Origin: Methylobacterium mesophilicum
Lineage (GTDB): Bacteria; Pseudomonadota; Alphaproteobacteria; Rhizobiales; Beijerinckiaceae
Length of the DNA: 64,000 bases
Direction: 5' to 3'
NCBI RefSeq assembly: GCF_022179445.1
Contig: NZ_BPQU01000003.1
Span: 124,001 to 188,000, forward strand
Shown one piece after another: positions 17,349-26,230 of this stretch. Position 1 is the first letter of the stretch, and every line of letters starts with the position of its first letter. A program made the translations under genes and the position numbers. A model generated the notes under the pieces. It was given only the letters and a program-made list of their open reading frames with translations. It did no database searches and was not told the origin of the DNA.

Positions 17349-18317
17349 TCAGGACAGGAAGCGCCGGACGGTGATCCGCGAAACGATTCCCGTGACCAGC
17401 GAAGCGATCACGCCGATCAGGATCACGCTGGCATAACCGCGCAGCCCGACCTGGACCGCGCCGAACAGGGCTTCGACCTCCTGTCCGGCCGGGCCGGAAC
17501 GGGCCGCCCGGGCCAGCAATCCGGCGATCGCGAAGGCCAGGATCGCCAGGCCGGCGCCGATCGCACCCCCGCGCAAACCCAGTCCGAAGAACCGGCGCTG
17601 GAACGCGCGGGCGATGTAGTCGTCGTCGGCGCCGACGAAGTGCAGCACCTCCACCACCTCGCGGTTGCCCGCCATGGCACCCCGCGTCGCGAATGTGACG
17701 GCCAGACCGGTGGCGACCAGCACCAGCACCACCATCCCGATGCCGATGCCCACGAACGCGTTGGCCGCCGTCGAGAGCCGTTGGAGCCAGAGCGCGTGGT
17801 CGTCGAGGCTCGCCACGCCGGGAAGCGCCTCGGTGAGGCGCGTGCGCAGGCGCTTCAGGTCCGCGCTCCGGTCGTCGGCGAGCTTGAGTGCGATCAGGCG
17901 CGGAACCGGGAGGTCCGACAGATCGAGGCCGCTGCCGAGCCAAGGTTCCAGGAGCCGCTCGGCCTCCGCCTTGGAGAAGACCCGCGCCTCGGCGATACCG
18001 GGTTCGGACTTGGCGATGGTCTCGGCCCGGGCGACGTCGGCGTCGACCTCCCGGCCGGGGCCGGGCCGTACCTGGATCGTGACTTCCTGGGCGACGTCGC
18101 CCTGCCATTGTCCGGCATTGGTGGCGACGATCTCGGCGGCGCCCGCGCACAGGCCCGCCAGGAATGTCAGGATCGCGATGACGGCAGCCAGCGACCGCCC
18201 GGCCGCGGTGTCGGTGGGGACCAGGGCGGCGTTGCGGCGTAGGCCCGTGGGCAGGACCGGATCCGCCGGTCCGGACGCGGAGTCTGGTTTGGGCCGGGCC
18301 GTCGCGGGGGCGCTCAT
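17349..18317 (-). CDS. ftsX: Cell division protein FtsX
   Basis: This 322-residue inner-membrane partner of FtsE has a cytoplasmic N-terminus, TM1 (about 44-66), a periplasmic loop (about 67-185), then three membrane segments (about 186-208, 240-265 and 295-315), the FtsX topology. FtsEX transmits ATP hydrolysis to periplasmic peptidoglycan hydrolases at the division site. Its ATG overlaps the stop of ftsE by four bases (ATGA), so the pair is coupled. The N-terminal 30 residues are Pro/Ala-rich and not conserved. Confidence 0.92.
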   Translation of the reverse strand: MSAPATARPKPDSASGPADPVLPTGLRRNAALVPTDTAAGRSLAAVIAILTFLAGLCAGAAEIVATNAGQWQGDVAQEVTIQVRPGPGREVDADVARAETIAKSEPGIAEARVFSKAEAERLLEPWLGSGLDLSDLPVPRLIALKLADDRSADLKRLRTRLTEALPGVASLDDHALWLQRLSTAANAFVGIGIGMVVLVLVATGLAVTFATRGAMAGNREVVEVLHFVGADDDYIARAFQRRFFGLGLRGGAIGAGLAILAFAIAGLLARAARSGPAGQEVEALFGAVQVGLRGYASVILIGVIASLVTGIVSRITVRRFLS

Positions 18318-19006
18318 TCCTCGATCCGCAGCCCGCCTTCGCCCAGCACCATGCGGCGGGCGTCGACGGCGTCCATGATACCGAAATCGTGGGTCGCGAT
18401 GATCACCGAGGTCCCGAGCTTGTTGAGTTCCAAGAATAGCCGCAGCAGGCGGCGCCCGAGGCTGGGATCGACGTTGCCGGTGGGCTCGTCCGCGAGCAGC
18501 AGGTCCGGACGGGCGATCAGCGCCCGGGCGATGGCGGCGCGCTGCTTCTCGCCGCCCGACAGGAGGGGCGGCAGGGCGTGCATGCGCTCACCGAGGCCGA
18601 CCCAGCGCAGCAATTCCACCACCTCGGCCCGGTAGCTGGTCTCCGACCGGCCTTGGACGCGGAGCGGCAGCGCTACGTTTTCGTACGTGGTGAGGTGGTC
18701 GAGAAGGCGAAAATCCTGGAACACGACGCCCATGCGCCGCCGCAGGCCGGTTAGCGCCTTCGCGGATATGCCGCTGACCTCCTCGCCGAAGATCGAGACG
18801 AGGCCGCGGGTCGGACGCACCGACAGGAGGATCAGGCGCAGCAGCGTCGTCTTGCCGGCGCCCGACGGACCGGTGAGGAACTGGAACGAGCGGGGCGCGA
18901 TCCGGAAGCTCACGTCCGACAGCACTTCTGGCCCGAGGCCGTAGCGCATGCCGACATTCTCGAACTGCACCACCGGCCGCTCCGCGCCTGGCAGCAGGCT
19001 CTTCAT
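18314..19006 (-). CDS. ftsE: Cell division ATP-binding protein FtsE
   Basis: This 230-residue ABC ATPase has Walker A GPSGAGKT (46-53), Q-loop [19 protein letters not shown], signature LSGGEKQR, Walker [13 protein letters not shown] and the H-loop THDFGIMD. The FRLL/NVALPL pattern after the Q-loop is typical of FtsE. I prefer ATG 19006; a TTG 18 bases earlier is in frame. It is the first gene of ftsE-ftsX-ydcF-like, all minus strand. The opposite neighbour, a zinc-ribbon membrane protein, is divergent, a common alphaproteobacterial arrangement. Confidence 0.95.
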   Translation of the reverse strand: MKSLLPGAERPVVQFENVGMRYGLGPEVLSDVSFRIAPRSFQFLTGPSGAGKTTLLRLILLSVRPTRGLVSIFGEEVSGISAKALTGLRRRMGVVFQDFRLLDHLTTYENVALPLRVQGRSETSYRAEVVELLRWVGLGERMHALPPLLSGGEKQRAAIARALIARPDLLLADEPTGNVDPSLGRRLLRLFLELNKLGTSVIIATHDFGIMDAVDARRMVLGEGGLRIEE

Positions 19007-19244
19007 GCTCGCCTGTACGTTCAAAGCCGTGCCGGGTTTCGCCGATTCATGGTGCCGAAATCGCCGGATGGGCGGGCGTTTTCAAGGCCGGTCAGCTTTC
19101 ACTGACGCTTAACCCTGTTCGGGCACGCTTTCGCAACCGATTTTGCCGTCCGGCTCCGTCCGGGATGATCGGACGCGGGACTCGATCCCGGATGGAACCT
19201 GCCCGCCCGACCGGAGGCGAGCGCCCTGAGCGAATGGCTTGCGT

Positions 19245-20021
19245 ATGCTGATCGTCTGCCCGAGCTGCGCCAGCGAATACCGGCTCGATGCCGGCAAGGT
19301 CGGCATGGAGGGCCGTTCGGTTCGCTGCGCCGCCTGCCGCGAGACGTGGTTCATCACCCCCGCCGACGTGCTGGCCGGCCACGAGGCCGAGTTGGCCGAG
19401 CGGGCCGAGGCGGAGCCCGATCCGGTCGCCGACGCAGCCTGGCAGGAAGCCTCCGCCACGGTCCGGGCGGCAACCGACGCGCCTGATCCGCCGCGGGTCC
19501 GCCGGCGCGCACCGCCGCGGGCCGACCGAGCCAAGGGCTGGCGCAGCGTGCAGGGTCTGTCGCCGTCCCTGGCCGTCGGGCTGACATTGCTGGCGGCGGT
19601 GCCTCTGATCTGCCTCGCCCGTGACAGCGTGGTCCGTGCGGTCCCGCAGAGCGCCGCCCTGTTCGCCCGGGTCGGTCTGCCGGTGAACCTCCGCGGCATC
19701 GAGATCCGCGATGTCGTGGCCTTCAGCAATCCGTCCGAGGACGGCCGTCCGGCCGAGCTGGTCGTCGAGGGCGACCTCGTCGGAATCGCCCGGACCGATG
19801 TGCCGGTGGCGACGTTGAGCGCCGAGATCCGCGACGCCGCCGGACGCGTGATCCGGTCCTTCCCGGTCGCGCCGCCGCGGGCCGTGCTCGGGACGGCCGA
19901 GACCGCGCGGTTCCGTGGCACGCTGATAAGCCCGCCCGCCTCAGGCCGGGCCGTGGTGCTGCACTTTGCCGATTCCGAACCGGCGCGCGACGACGCCCGA
20001 ACCCCGACCGGCGGTCATTGA
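19245..20021 (+). CDS. MJ0042-type zinc-ribbon membrane protein
   Basis: This 258-residue protein has an N-terminal zinc ribbon with C5, C8, C28 and C31 (VCPSCASEY ... RCAACRETWF). An acidic and then Pro/Arg-rich linker follows, one membrane segment (about 108-128, LAVGLTLLAAVPLICL), and a C-terminal domain of about 120 residues with a beta-sandwich look (IEIRDVVAFSNPSEDGRPAELVVEGDL, DUF3426-like). ATG 19245 is preferred over a TTG two codons earlier. It is divergent from ftsE, as in other Rhizobiales. Its role is unknown; the zinc ribbon would be cytoplasmic and the sandwich periplasmic. Confidence 0.85.
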   Translation: MLIVCPSCASEYRLDAGKVGMEGRSVRCAACRETWFITPADVLAGHEAELAERAEAEPDPVADAAWQEASATVRAATDAPDPPRVRRRAPPRADRAKGWRSVQGLSPSLAVGLTLLAAVPLICLARDSVVRAVPQSAALFARVGLPVNLRGIEIRDVVAFSNPSEDGRPAELVVEGDLVGIARTDVPVATLSAEIRDAAGRVIRSFPVAPPRAVLGTAETARFRGTLISPPASGRAVVLHFADSEPARDDARTPTGGH

Positions 20022-20571
20022 AGAGAATCGAAGTTGGCTACGGTCGGCCGGGCGTCGGATCGATCGACACCGTGCGTGGGGACGCCGCCGCGGGATTCTC
20101 TTGGCAGCCATTGACTTGCGGACCCGTCAGGACGGCAGACCAAATCCATCTGCCCGGCGTTCTCTGTCGTCACCCCGGAACGATCCGCACATCGCACGGC
20201 CTGCGGCGGCGCTAGATCTGTCTCCGGTGCCGCTGCCACGGACAGGATCAGTCGGTGGCGAAGAACGGCTGATCCTGATCTCGTCGTCCGGGTAGCGCGC
20301 GCGAGGGATGCCATGTGACGAGATTTGGGCGGCAGCGGTAATCTGTAACGGTCGGCGGTTTTCGAAACTCGTCGAGGGTTTCTCGTCGAATTTCAGCTGA
20401 CGCAACGGGGCGTTTAAAGTTTGGAAAGTGTTTCCTTCCGCCGCGATCGGCGTCGGAAGGAAGCTGTTGCTTGCCTATTGCCTCTTGAGAACGGATCTGA
20501 AACTCTAGGTCTGCTGTCGTACGGCGAGCGATCGCCAGCACTCGAATTTAAGGTTGTGGGGCGGGTCCGCC
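20022..20571. other. Intergenic region before the first AraC regulator
   Basis: No convincing gene is present. The right part is AT-richer than its surroundings and holds a strong inverted repeat (20432-20462, listed separately) and a short direct repeat CTCGTCGA. It is likely to contain the promoter and operator of the AraC-type gene. Confidence 0.5.
20432..20462. repeat. Inverted repeat upstream of AraC gene
   Basis: TTCCTTCCG and CGGAAGGAA form a perfect 9-bp inverted repeat around a 13-base centre that itself contains CCG/CGG. It lies about 110 bases upstream of the AraC-type start. There is no T-tract, so it is more likely an operator or mRNA hairpin than a terminator. Confidence 0.55.
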
Positions 20572-21528
20572 GTGGTTGCCAAGAAAACCGTCCCGATCTT
20601 CTTCGGAACGACAGATGCCGTCGAGCCGAAACAGGCGTTCGACTATTGGCGCAGCACCGTCATGGCTGGCACCGACCTCGAACGACTTGACTCGGAGGTT
20701 CCGTTCGCAGCCTCGCGCATGGTCGCGGCATCCCGCCACGGATCGATTTTCCGGACGATCAGCCAACCCTTCAGCCTGGAGCGCAAGCCGCACCACGTCC
20801 GCGGCGACGGTCGGGACGAGATGGGCATCATGCTGGTCACCCGCGGCCGCGGCTACATCGAACAAGGCAACAACGGCGCGCTGCTCAATGCCGGCGACAT
20901 CACCTTCCAGACCTGGGGACGGCCGGGCGGCGGCGGGAGCCTGTCCGACTACGAGGAAATCCGTCTCGCCGTGCCGCGTGCGACCTTCCTGGCGCATATC
21001 GGCAACGTCGACGACTTCGCCGCGAGGAAGTTCGCCGCCGGCCCCCTGAACGAACTCTTCGCGGCCTATCTGCGCGCGTTCGCGGGGTCGGTGGAATCGA
21101 TGTCGGATGCCGAAACCGGGATCGCGGTCGAAGGTGCGCTCCACCTGCTCCGGGGTGTCATCAACGGCCAGAATGCCCGCGCGGACAACGAATTGTCGGC
21201 CAACGCGCTGCGGTCCCTGGCGCTGGCGCGGATCGAGCATCGCCTGCACGATCCGACGTTCGGCCCGGATGCCCTGGCAGCCGACCTTCGTATCTCCCGC
21301 AGCCGCCTCTACGCCGCATTCTCCGGCGGAGAGGGAATCGCGGCGACGATCCGCGACGCGCGGCTCGACCGGGCCCACGACCGGATCGTCATGATGCGCA
21401 GGGCCGGGGTCCGGGTGTCGTCGATCATGGCGACCTGCGGCTTCACCGACCCGGCCGCCTTCAGCCGCGCCTTCCGACAGCGCTTCGGCTTCTCGCCGCG
21501 CGACCTCCTCGCCCAGGCTGTCGCCTGA
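20572..21528 (+). CDS. AraC family regulator, copy 1
   Basis: This 318-residue regulator has an N-terminal AraC-binding-like domain (about 1-190, beginning VPIFFGTTDAVEPKQAFDYW) and a C-terminal AraC helix-turn-helix domain (about 215-315, with SIMATCGFTDPAAFSRAFRQ). I choose GTG 20572 by comparison with the paralogue immediately downstream, whose matching GTG has a ribosome site. Residues 241-276 are identical in both copies although the codons differ by synonymous changes, so they should bind similar DNA. Target genes and effector are unknown. It may act on itself, its twin, or the region upstream. Confidence 0.9.
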   Translation: MVAKKTVPIFFGTTDAVEPKQAFDYWRSTVMAGTDLERLDSEVPFAASRMVAASRHGSIFRTISQPFSLERKPHHVRGDGRDEMGIMLVTRGRGYIEQGNNGALLNAGDITFQTWGRPGGGGSLSDYEEIRLAVPRATFLAHIGNVDDFAARKFAAGPLNELFAAYLRAFAGSVESMSDAETGIAVEGALHLLRGVINGQNARADNELSANALRSLALARIEHRLHDPTFGPDALAADLRISRSRLYAAFSGGEGIAATIRDARLDRAHDRIVMMRRAGVRVSSIMATCGFTDPAAFSRAFRQRFGFSPRDLLAQAVA

Positions 21529-21748
21529 ACGGGTCCGGGCCGCCATGACGCTGTCCGCGAGGGTGCGGTCGGACACGGTGACGGGCGACGGCCCGGTTCA
21601 TAACCGTAGCGCGGCTCGAGGCGGCACGATGCGCTGCTTCCTGCGTCGGTGAAGCCGATAGCGGACCGCCGAGTACGATTCCCACCGGGGGAGCACACGT
21701 CACGCGGCGGGTTGTCGGCGGGATCGGGCGTTGCGAGGCGAGGGCGCC

Positions 21749-22705
21749 GTGAGTGTCGAGGCGAAGGTCCCCATCTTCATTCAGACGACGGATGTGGTCG
21801 GGCCGAAGCATGCGTTCGCATATTGGCGGGACGCGGTGCTCAGCGCCGCGACCATCACGCCGTTCGATCCGGCCGCCGCCTTCTCGGCCAGCCGCACGGT
21901 CGCGCCCTCCGCGAGGGGGACGCTGCTGCGCACCGTCAGCGCGCCGGTCGGCGTGGATCGCACCGCGCGTCATATCGGCCGCGACGGGCACGACGACATC
22001 GCGATCATGCTGGTGGCGGCCGGGCGAGGCTTCATCGAGCAGGGCACCAACGGCGCGATCCTGGGCGTCGGCGATGTCGCCTTCCACGCTACGGGCAAGC
22101 CCGGTATCGCCGGCAGCAGCGTCGGTTACGATGAGATCCGCCTCTCGGTGCCCCGCGCCATCTTCGCGGCGCAGGTCGGCGACCCGCAGGATCTCATCGG
22201 CACGAAGCTGAGCGCCACGCCGTTGCGCGGGCTGCTGAGCGCTCATCTCGACGCCTTCGCGACCTCTGTCTCCGGCATGTCGGAAGCCCAGGCCGGTATC
22301 GCCATCGAAGGCGCCCTCCACATCCTCCGCGGCATCGTCCATGGGCGGCGGACGACCGAGGACGGTGAGTTGTCCGCCGACGCGGTGCGCTCCCTGGCCC
22401 TGGCCCACATCCAGCGCTGCCTGCACGAGCCCGGGTTCGGCCCCCTGTCGCTGGCCGCATCCCTGCAGATCTCCCGAAGCCGGCTCTACGCGGCCTTTTC
22501 GGGCGGGGAGGGGATCGCGGCGACGATCCGCGACGCACGGCTGGACCGCGCCCACGACCGCATCGTCATGATGCGGACGGCGGGCGCCCGGATCGCATCG
22601 ATCATGGCGAGTTGCGGCTTCACCGACGCAGCCGCGTTCAGCCGGGCCTTCCGGCAGCGCTTCGGTCTATCGCCCCGGGATCTGCTCGCTCAAGGGAAGG
22701 GATGA
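21749..22705 (+). CDS. AraC family regulator, copy 2
   Basis: The second tandem copy is also 318 residues. It shares the N-terminal domain pattern (VPIFIQTTDVVGPKHAFAYW) and the C-terminal HTH (SIMASCGFTDAAAFSRAFRQ), with residues 241-276 identical to copy 1. The N-terminal sensing domains differ much more than the DNA-binding domains, suggesting the two respond to different signals at shared sites. GTG 21749 has GAGGG four bases upstream. It ends one base before the stop of a convergent glycosyltransferase gene, so transcription may collide there. Confidence 0.9.
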   Translation: MSVEAKVPIFIQTTDVVGPKHAFAYWRDAVLSAATITPFDPAAAFSASRTVAPSARGTLLRTVSAPVGVDRTARHIGRDGHDDIAIMLVAAGRGFIEQGTNGAILGVGDVAFHATGKPGIAGSSVGYDEIRLSVPRAIFAAQVGDPQDLIGTKLSATPLRGLLSAHLDAFATSVSGMSEAQAGIAIEGALHILRGIVHGRRTTEDGELSADAVRSLALAHIQRCLHEPGFGPLSLAASLQISRSRLYAAFSGGEGIAATIRDARLDRAHDRIVMMRTAGARIASIMASCGFTDAAAFSRAFRQRFGLSPRDLLAQGKG

Positions 22706-23908
22706 TCAGATCCGCCCGGCCTGCGAATCGGCGACCGGCTGTGCCGTCGCCGTCGCCCCGCCGGCGGCCGACCGGGTCAGGCCCGCGAGGCGCTGCGCCA
22801 TTCGGATCCCGGTGATGCCTATCCGCGCGAGCCGGATCTGGCCCGGCAACTGACGCGGACCGATCGGCCGGTACGCCAGACGCGGGCTGGCGCGCTCCGC
22901 CTCCGCGATGGCCTGACCGAGGGGGAGCTCGGCGATCCGGACGGCCTCCGCCCGGTCGATTCCGATGGCCTGCGCCCAAGCGTCATTCCTCCGCAGGCTG
23001 CCCGAGCCGTGCAAACGCCGGAACCGCCGCCGCCAGAGATGACGGCGCACCACCCGCGGAAAGGTCTCCATCCGGGCGTCGCAGAGCGCGTCCGGCTCCT
23101 CGCAGCGGGAGCGGATCGTGTCGGCCACGCCGCCAGGAGCCCGGCCGGTGAGCCGCGCCGAGATCGTCACGCAGACATCGGTGGCGTGCCGGACCCGCAG
23201 GCCGTGCTCGATCAGCCGCGCGATGAACGCACCGTCCTCACCGAGCGGGATCTCCGGCATGCCCCCGACCGCCCGGTAGGCGTTCCGGGTCACCGCCAAG
23301 GTCGCGCCGATCGCGGTCCGGTGGCAGGGCCATGGGTCGTTCGGGTCCGGATCGATCCGCGCTTCAGCCTCGGTGATCAGGGCATCGTAGATGTCCTCGA
23401 GGCGCCCGCGGGCGGGGAGGGATGGCGGCAGGAGCGCGGCCTCCGCGGCGTCGAGTTCGACCCGGCCGGCGACCGCGTCGGCGCCGGCCTCGATGGCGGC
23501 GCGGTTGCGGGCGACCCAGTTCGACGGGACGCGGCTGTCCGCATCCGTCGACAGGATCATCCCCGTATTCCCCGCATCCCCGAGCCAGGCGGCGGCGAGA
23601 TCCATGGCCTTGCGCCGTGCCCAACCGGCATGCGCGCCGGAAAAGTCCTCGTTCGCGACCCGTACCGAGATCGACAGGGTCGGCACCAGCCGATCCACGA
23701 GGGCGTCGGTGCCGTCCGTGCAGTTGTTCAGGAACAGGACGAGGCCGAGGCTTCCGGGGGCGAGCCCGACCTGCGCGTCGATGGCCCGGAGGCAGGCCTC
23801 GATCCGCTCGACCTCGTTGCGCACCGGGATCGCGATGATCGCGGAGGGCGTGGAATCGGCTGGCTGGGTGGTGCGCGTCACCGGGGCGGTCTCCGTCTGG
23901 GCCCGCAC
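22706..23908 (-). CDS. GT2 family glycosyltransferase
   Basis: This 400-residue protein has an A-type GT2 fold: AIIAIPVRNEVERIEACLRA near 23, a FLNNCTDGTD loop, the D-x-D block STDADSRVP (about 119-127), and GEDGAFIARLIEHGL (about 224). There is no signal or membrane segment, so it is probably cytoplasmic or peripheral. It would transfer a sugar from a nucleotide donor to an unknown acceptor. GTG 23908 opens the frame; a GTG nine codons later, with GGAG upstream, is an equally plausible start. It is convergent with the AraC pair and has no polysaccharide cluster around it. Confidence 0.82.
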   Translation of the reverse strand: MRAQTETAPVTRTTQPADSTPSAIIAIPVRNEVERIEACLRAIDAQVGLAPGSLGLVLFLNNCTDGTDALVDRLVPTLSISVRVANEDFSGAHAGWARRKAMDLAAAWLGDAGNTGMILSTDADSRVPSNWVARNRAAIEAGADAVAGRVELDAAEAALLPPSLPARGRLEDIYDALITEAEARIDPDPNDPWPCHRTAIGATLAVTRNAYRAVGGMPEIPLGEDGAFIARLIEHGLRVRHATDVCVTISARLTGRAPGGVADTIRSRCEEPDALCDARMETFPRVVRRHLWRRRFRRLHGSGSLRRNDAWAQAIGIDRAEAVRIAELPLGQAIAEAERASPRLAYRPIGPRQLPGQIRLARIGITGIRMAQRLAGLTRSAAGGATATAQPVADSQAGRI

Positions 23909-23993
23909 GGATGGGACCGGACGCGGGCCTCCCGGCTATGCCCGACGCCGCCTGAACGAAACCGGAAAGCGCAGCACCGCCCGGATCGATCGA

Positions 23994-24386
23994 TCAGAGG
24001 GTCTTTTCGAGCAGGCCCTCAATCCATTCCGGCTGGGTCTCGCCCACCGAGCGGCCCATCTCGGTCTCGCCCTTGTAGGCGATCAGCGTGCTCTGCATCC
24101 GCACATTGAGGCGCCGCAGCAGCTCTTTCTGACTGTCGAAATCGACATCGAAGATCTGGAGATCCTTGAAACGCGGCTCCCCGGCGAGCTTGGCCAGGAT
24201 CGGCTTCTGTGTCTTGCAGATCGGGCACCAGGGGGCGCTGACCTCGATCAGGATCGGCTTGCCGCTCTTCTGCGCCGCCTCGAACGACGCCGCCGAGAAC
24301 GGCATCGTCTCACCGGCAAGGGCCGGCGACAGGCTGGCGGCGAGGGCGAGACAGGCGAGCGCAAGCGCGGCGCGTCGGCTCTTCAT
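23994..24386 (-). CDS. Periplasmic thioredoxin-family protein
   Basis: This 130-residue protein has a signal peptide (about 1-24, ALACLALAASLSPALAG) and a thioredoxin fold whose active site is W-C-P-I-C (Cys54, Cys57). It probably reduces or forms disulfides in the periplasm. The CPIC dipeptide differs from the classic CGPC, so its redox potential may differ. The canonical cis-Pro loop is hard to place: the strand reads RMQSTLIAYKG, with Thr where Pro normally sits. ATG 24386 has GGAGG nine bases upstream. It stands alone. Confidence 0.85.
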   Translation of the reverse strand: MKSRRAALALACLALAASLSPALAGETMPFSAASFEAAQKSGKPILIEVSAPWCPICKTQKPILAKLAGEPRFKDLQIFDVDFDSQKELLRRLNVRMQSTLIAYKGETEMGRSVGETQPEWIEGLLEKTL

Positions 24387-24506
24387 GATGCATTTCCTCC
24401 GGCGCCAGGGCCTTGATGGTCTTTCGGCGTCCTCCCCGGTGTCGTTACACGATGGGGTCCGGAACGCGGCGCCGAAGGTGGGATCAGGCGCCGGCGCGTT
24501 GTCACA

Positions 24507-24803
24507 TCATCGAGAGGCATCGCCCGACCGGTCCTGTTCGATCAGATCCGCGATGTCCTGCGCGTCCACGGCGTCCATCGGACGCCGGATCCGGAGTGCC
24601 CGCGTGGCGACACCGGCCCGCATCACCAGCACGATGGTCTCCATGTCGGGGCAGCCGGGATCCGCGCAGGCGATCTCGTTCACGGCCAGCGCGTCGGCCT
24701 CGCTCAGGCCGAGCGCAACGATCAGCTCCTGCTTGAGACGCGCGGCGATCCCGGCACGCTCCGCCGAGCGCGTGCGCCACGCTTTCAGACTCACGAAAGC
24801 CAT
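24507..24803 (-). CDS. Small conserved-type protein with C-x5-CP motif
   Basis: This 98-residue cytoplasmic protein has a central motif IACADPGCPDMETIVLVM followed by TRALRIRRPMDAV. I have seen this general pattern (E-L/I-x-C-x-x-x-x-C-P-x-x-E-T) in small alphaproteobacterial proteins of unknown function; the two Cys could bind metal. There is no signal peptide. It lies 120 bases downstream of nothing obvious on its strand, between the thioredoxin gene and a TetR gene. Function is not assigned. Confidence 0.65.
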   Translation of the reverse strand: MAFVSLKAWRTRSAERAGIAARLKQELIVALGLSEADALAVNEIACADPGCPDMETIVLVMRAGVATRALRIRRPMDAVDAQDIADLIEQDRSGDASR

Positions 24804-24996
24804 GCCGAATGGTTTTCCCTGTGGCGAACGCGGCAGTACTATGCCCGTCTTTTAGAGGGTGCGACGCGATTCGACCGATTACGAGCCGATCGTGTTGCGC
24901 CTTTCAGGGCGGGTCAAGCAGTCGGCCCCCGTTCATGACCGAAACAAACGTCGTGCTCGACCGTAATGCCTGCGCGCGCGCAGAGGACATGAAAAC

Positions 24997-25647
24997 TTGC
25001 GACCCTGGCGAGACGGACCGGGTGACCGGCGAAGCTATCACCACGGGAACCTCAAGGAGGCCCTGATCGAGGCCGCGCGCCGGTTCATCGCCGAGCGCGG
25101 GATCGGCGGATTCGCGCTGGTGGATGCCGCCCGCCTGGTCGGGGTGACGCCGGCCGCCCTCTATCGGCACTTCCGCGGCCGCGATGCGCTGCTCGAAGAA
25201 CTGGCCGGGCGCGGCTTTGCGGAACTCGCGGCCCGGCTGGCGAGGGCGCTGACCTCCCGGGGTACGCCCCTCGAGCGCTTCACCCGGATGGGCGAAGCCT
25301 ACCTCGCCTTCGCCGAAGAGGAGCCGGCCTATTACGCGGCGATCTTCGAGACCCGCGGCGCCGTGGCCGAGCCGTCCGAGACGGAGGCGGGGGCGCCCGG
25401 CCGCCCATCTCCGTTCGACCTGCTCGTCGAGGCGCTGCAGGCGACCTTCGCGGACGGGTTCGGGGGCGTGGCGCCCCGGTTCATCGCCCTCGAGGTCTGG
25501 GCGCTGGCACACGGCATCGCGACCCTGTCGGCCGCCGGGCACCTGCCGCGGGGACCGGGCTTTCCGGACAAGTACGAACTCCTGCGCGCTGGCGTGCTGG
25601 CGCTGGTCCATGGCGTTGCGCAACCAGGTGAACGAGCCCGGTCTTGA
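24997..25647 (+). CDS. TetR family transcriptional regulator
   Basis: This 216-residue regulator has an N-terminal TetR HTH (about 13-62): RSYHHGNLKEALIEAARR, VDAARLVGVTPAALYRHF, GRDALLEELAGRGF. A helical ligand-binding domain (about 63-210, TetR_C-type) follows. The family start RSYHHGNL is near the N-terminus, so the only in-frame start is a TTG at 24997; an ATG at 24989 is in another frame. The ligand and targets are unknown; the DUF2852 gene follows on the same strand. Confidence 0.85.
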   Translation: MRPWRDGPGDRRSYHHGNLKEALIEAARRFIAERGIGGFALVDAARLVGVTPAALYRHFRGRDALLEELAGRGFAELAARLARALTSRGTPLERFTRMGEAYLAFAEEEPAYYAAIFETRGAVAEPSETEAGAPGRPSPFDLLVEALQATFADGFGGVAPRFIALEVWALAHGIATLSAAGHLPRGPGFPDKYELLRAGVLALVHGVAQPGERARS

Positions 25648-25704
25648 AAGCGCGCCCCGGCACCCGCATGTTAACTCCGTTCACATGAGCAGCGGAGCCA
25701 AGCC

Positions 25705-26175
25705 GTGACCACGCAATCTTCTTCCCCCTGGGCGACCGGCAAGCTCTGCCGCTCCGGCCCATTCCCCCGTCGGTCCCTCGAAATCGGCGCGATCGTCGTC
25801 GGGTTCATCTACTGGTGGCCGGTCGGCCTCGCGCTCGTCGCCTGGAAGATCGCCGGCTATCCCGCCTTCTCGGAACTGCGCGACGCCGCACGCCGGGGCG
25901 TGGCCGGCTTCGAGGGCAGCGGACGCTCGGCCTCGCGCTTCGCCCGAACCTTCGAGGCCGCCAACCGTGGCGGAACCGGCAATGCGGCGTTCGACGCCTA
26001 TCGCCGGGCCGAGCTCGATCGGCTCGAAGCGCAGCGGAAGGCCCTGGAAGACGAGAGCCGCGCCTTCACCGACTTCGTCGAGGAGCTGAAGCGGGCCAAG
26101 GACCGCGAACAGTTCGACGCCTTCATGGCCAAGCGCCGCGGCGAGGGCGGCCAAGACCGCTCCTACACGGCCTGA
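25705..26175 (+). CDS. DUF2852 membrane protein
   Basis: This 156-residue protein has one membrane segment (about 26-48, IGAIVVGFIYWWPVGLALVAWK) and a long charged coiled-coil-like C-terminus (about 95-140, DAYRRAELDRLEAQRKALED and ELKRAKDREQFDAFMAKR). This layout and the FxxFxxxLxxAKDxxEFDxFM pattern are those of DUF2852, found across alphaproteobacteria with no known function. The GTG start follows GGAG. A rho-independent terminator lies 14 bases after the stop. Confidence 0.88.
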   Translation: MTTQSSSPWATGKLCRSGPFPRRSLEIGAIVVGFIYWWPVGLALVAWKIAGYPAFSELRDAARRGVAGFEGSGRSASRFARTFEAANRGGTGNAAFDAYRRAELDRLEAQRKALEDESRAFTDFVEELKRAKDREQFDAFMAKRRGEGGQDRSYTA

Positions 26176-26189
26176 ACGCGAGCCAGATG

Positions 26190-26223
26190 CGGGGCCCGGC
26201 CGGACGGCTGGGCCCCGTTTTTA
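26190..26223 (+). terminator. Rho-independent terminator of the DUF2852 gene
   Basis: CGGGGCCC (26190-26197) pairs with GGGCCCCG (26210-26217) and is followed directly by TTTTTAT. This is the clearest intrinsic terminator in the window, between convergent genes. Confidence 0.88.
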
Positions 26224-26230
26224 TGAGGTC

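Noticed and set aside
19159-19192. 8-bp inverted repeat TCCGGGAT / ATCCCGGA between ftsE and the zinc-ribbon gene
   Set aside because: It is short with an 18-base centre and occurs in GC-rich sequence where such pairs are common; no function can be supported.
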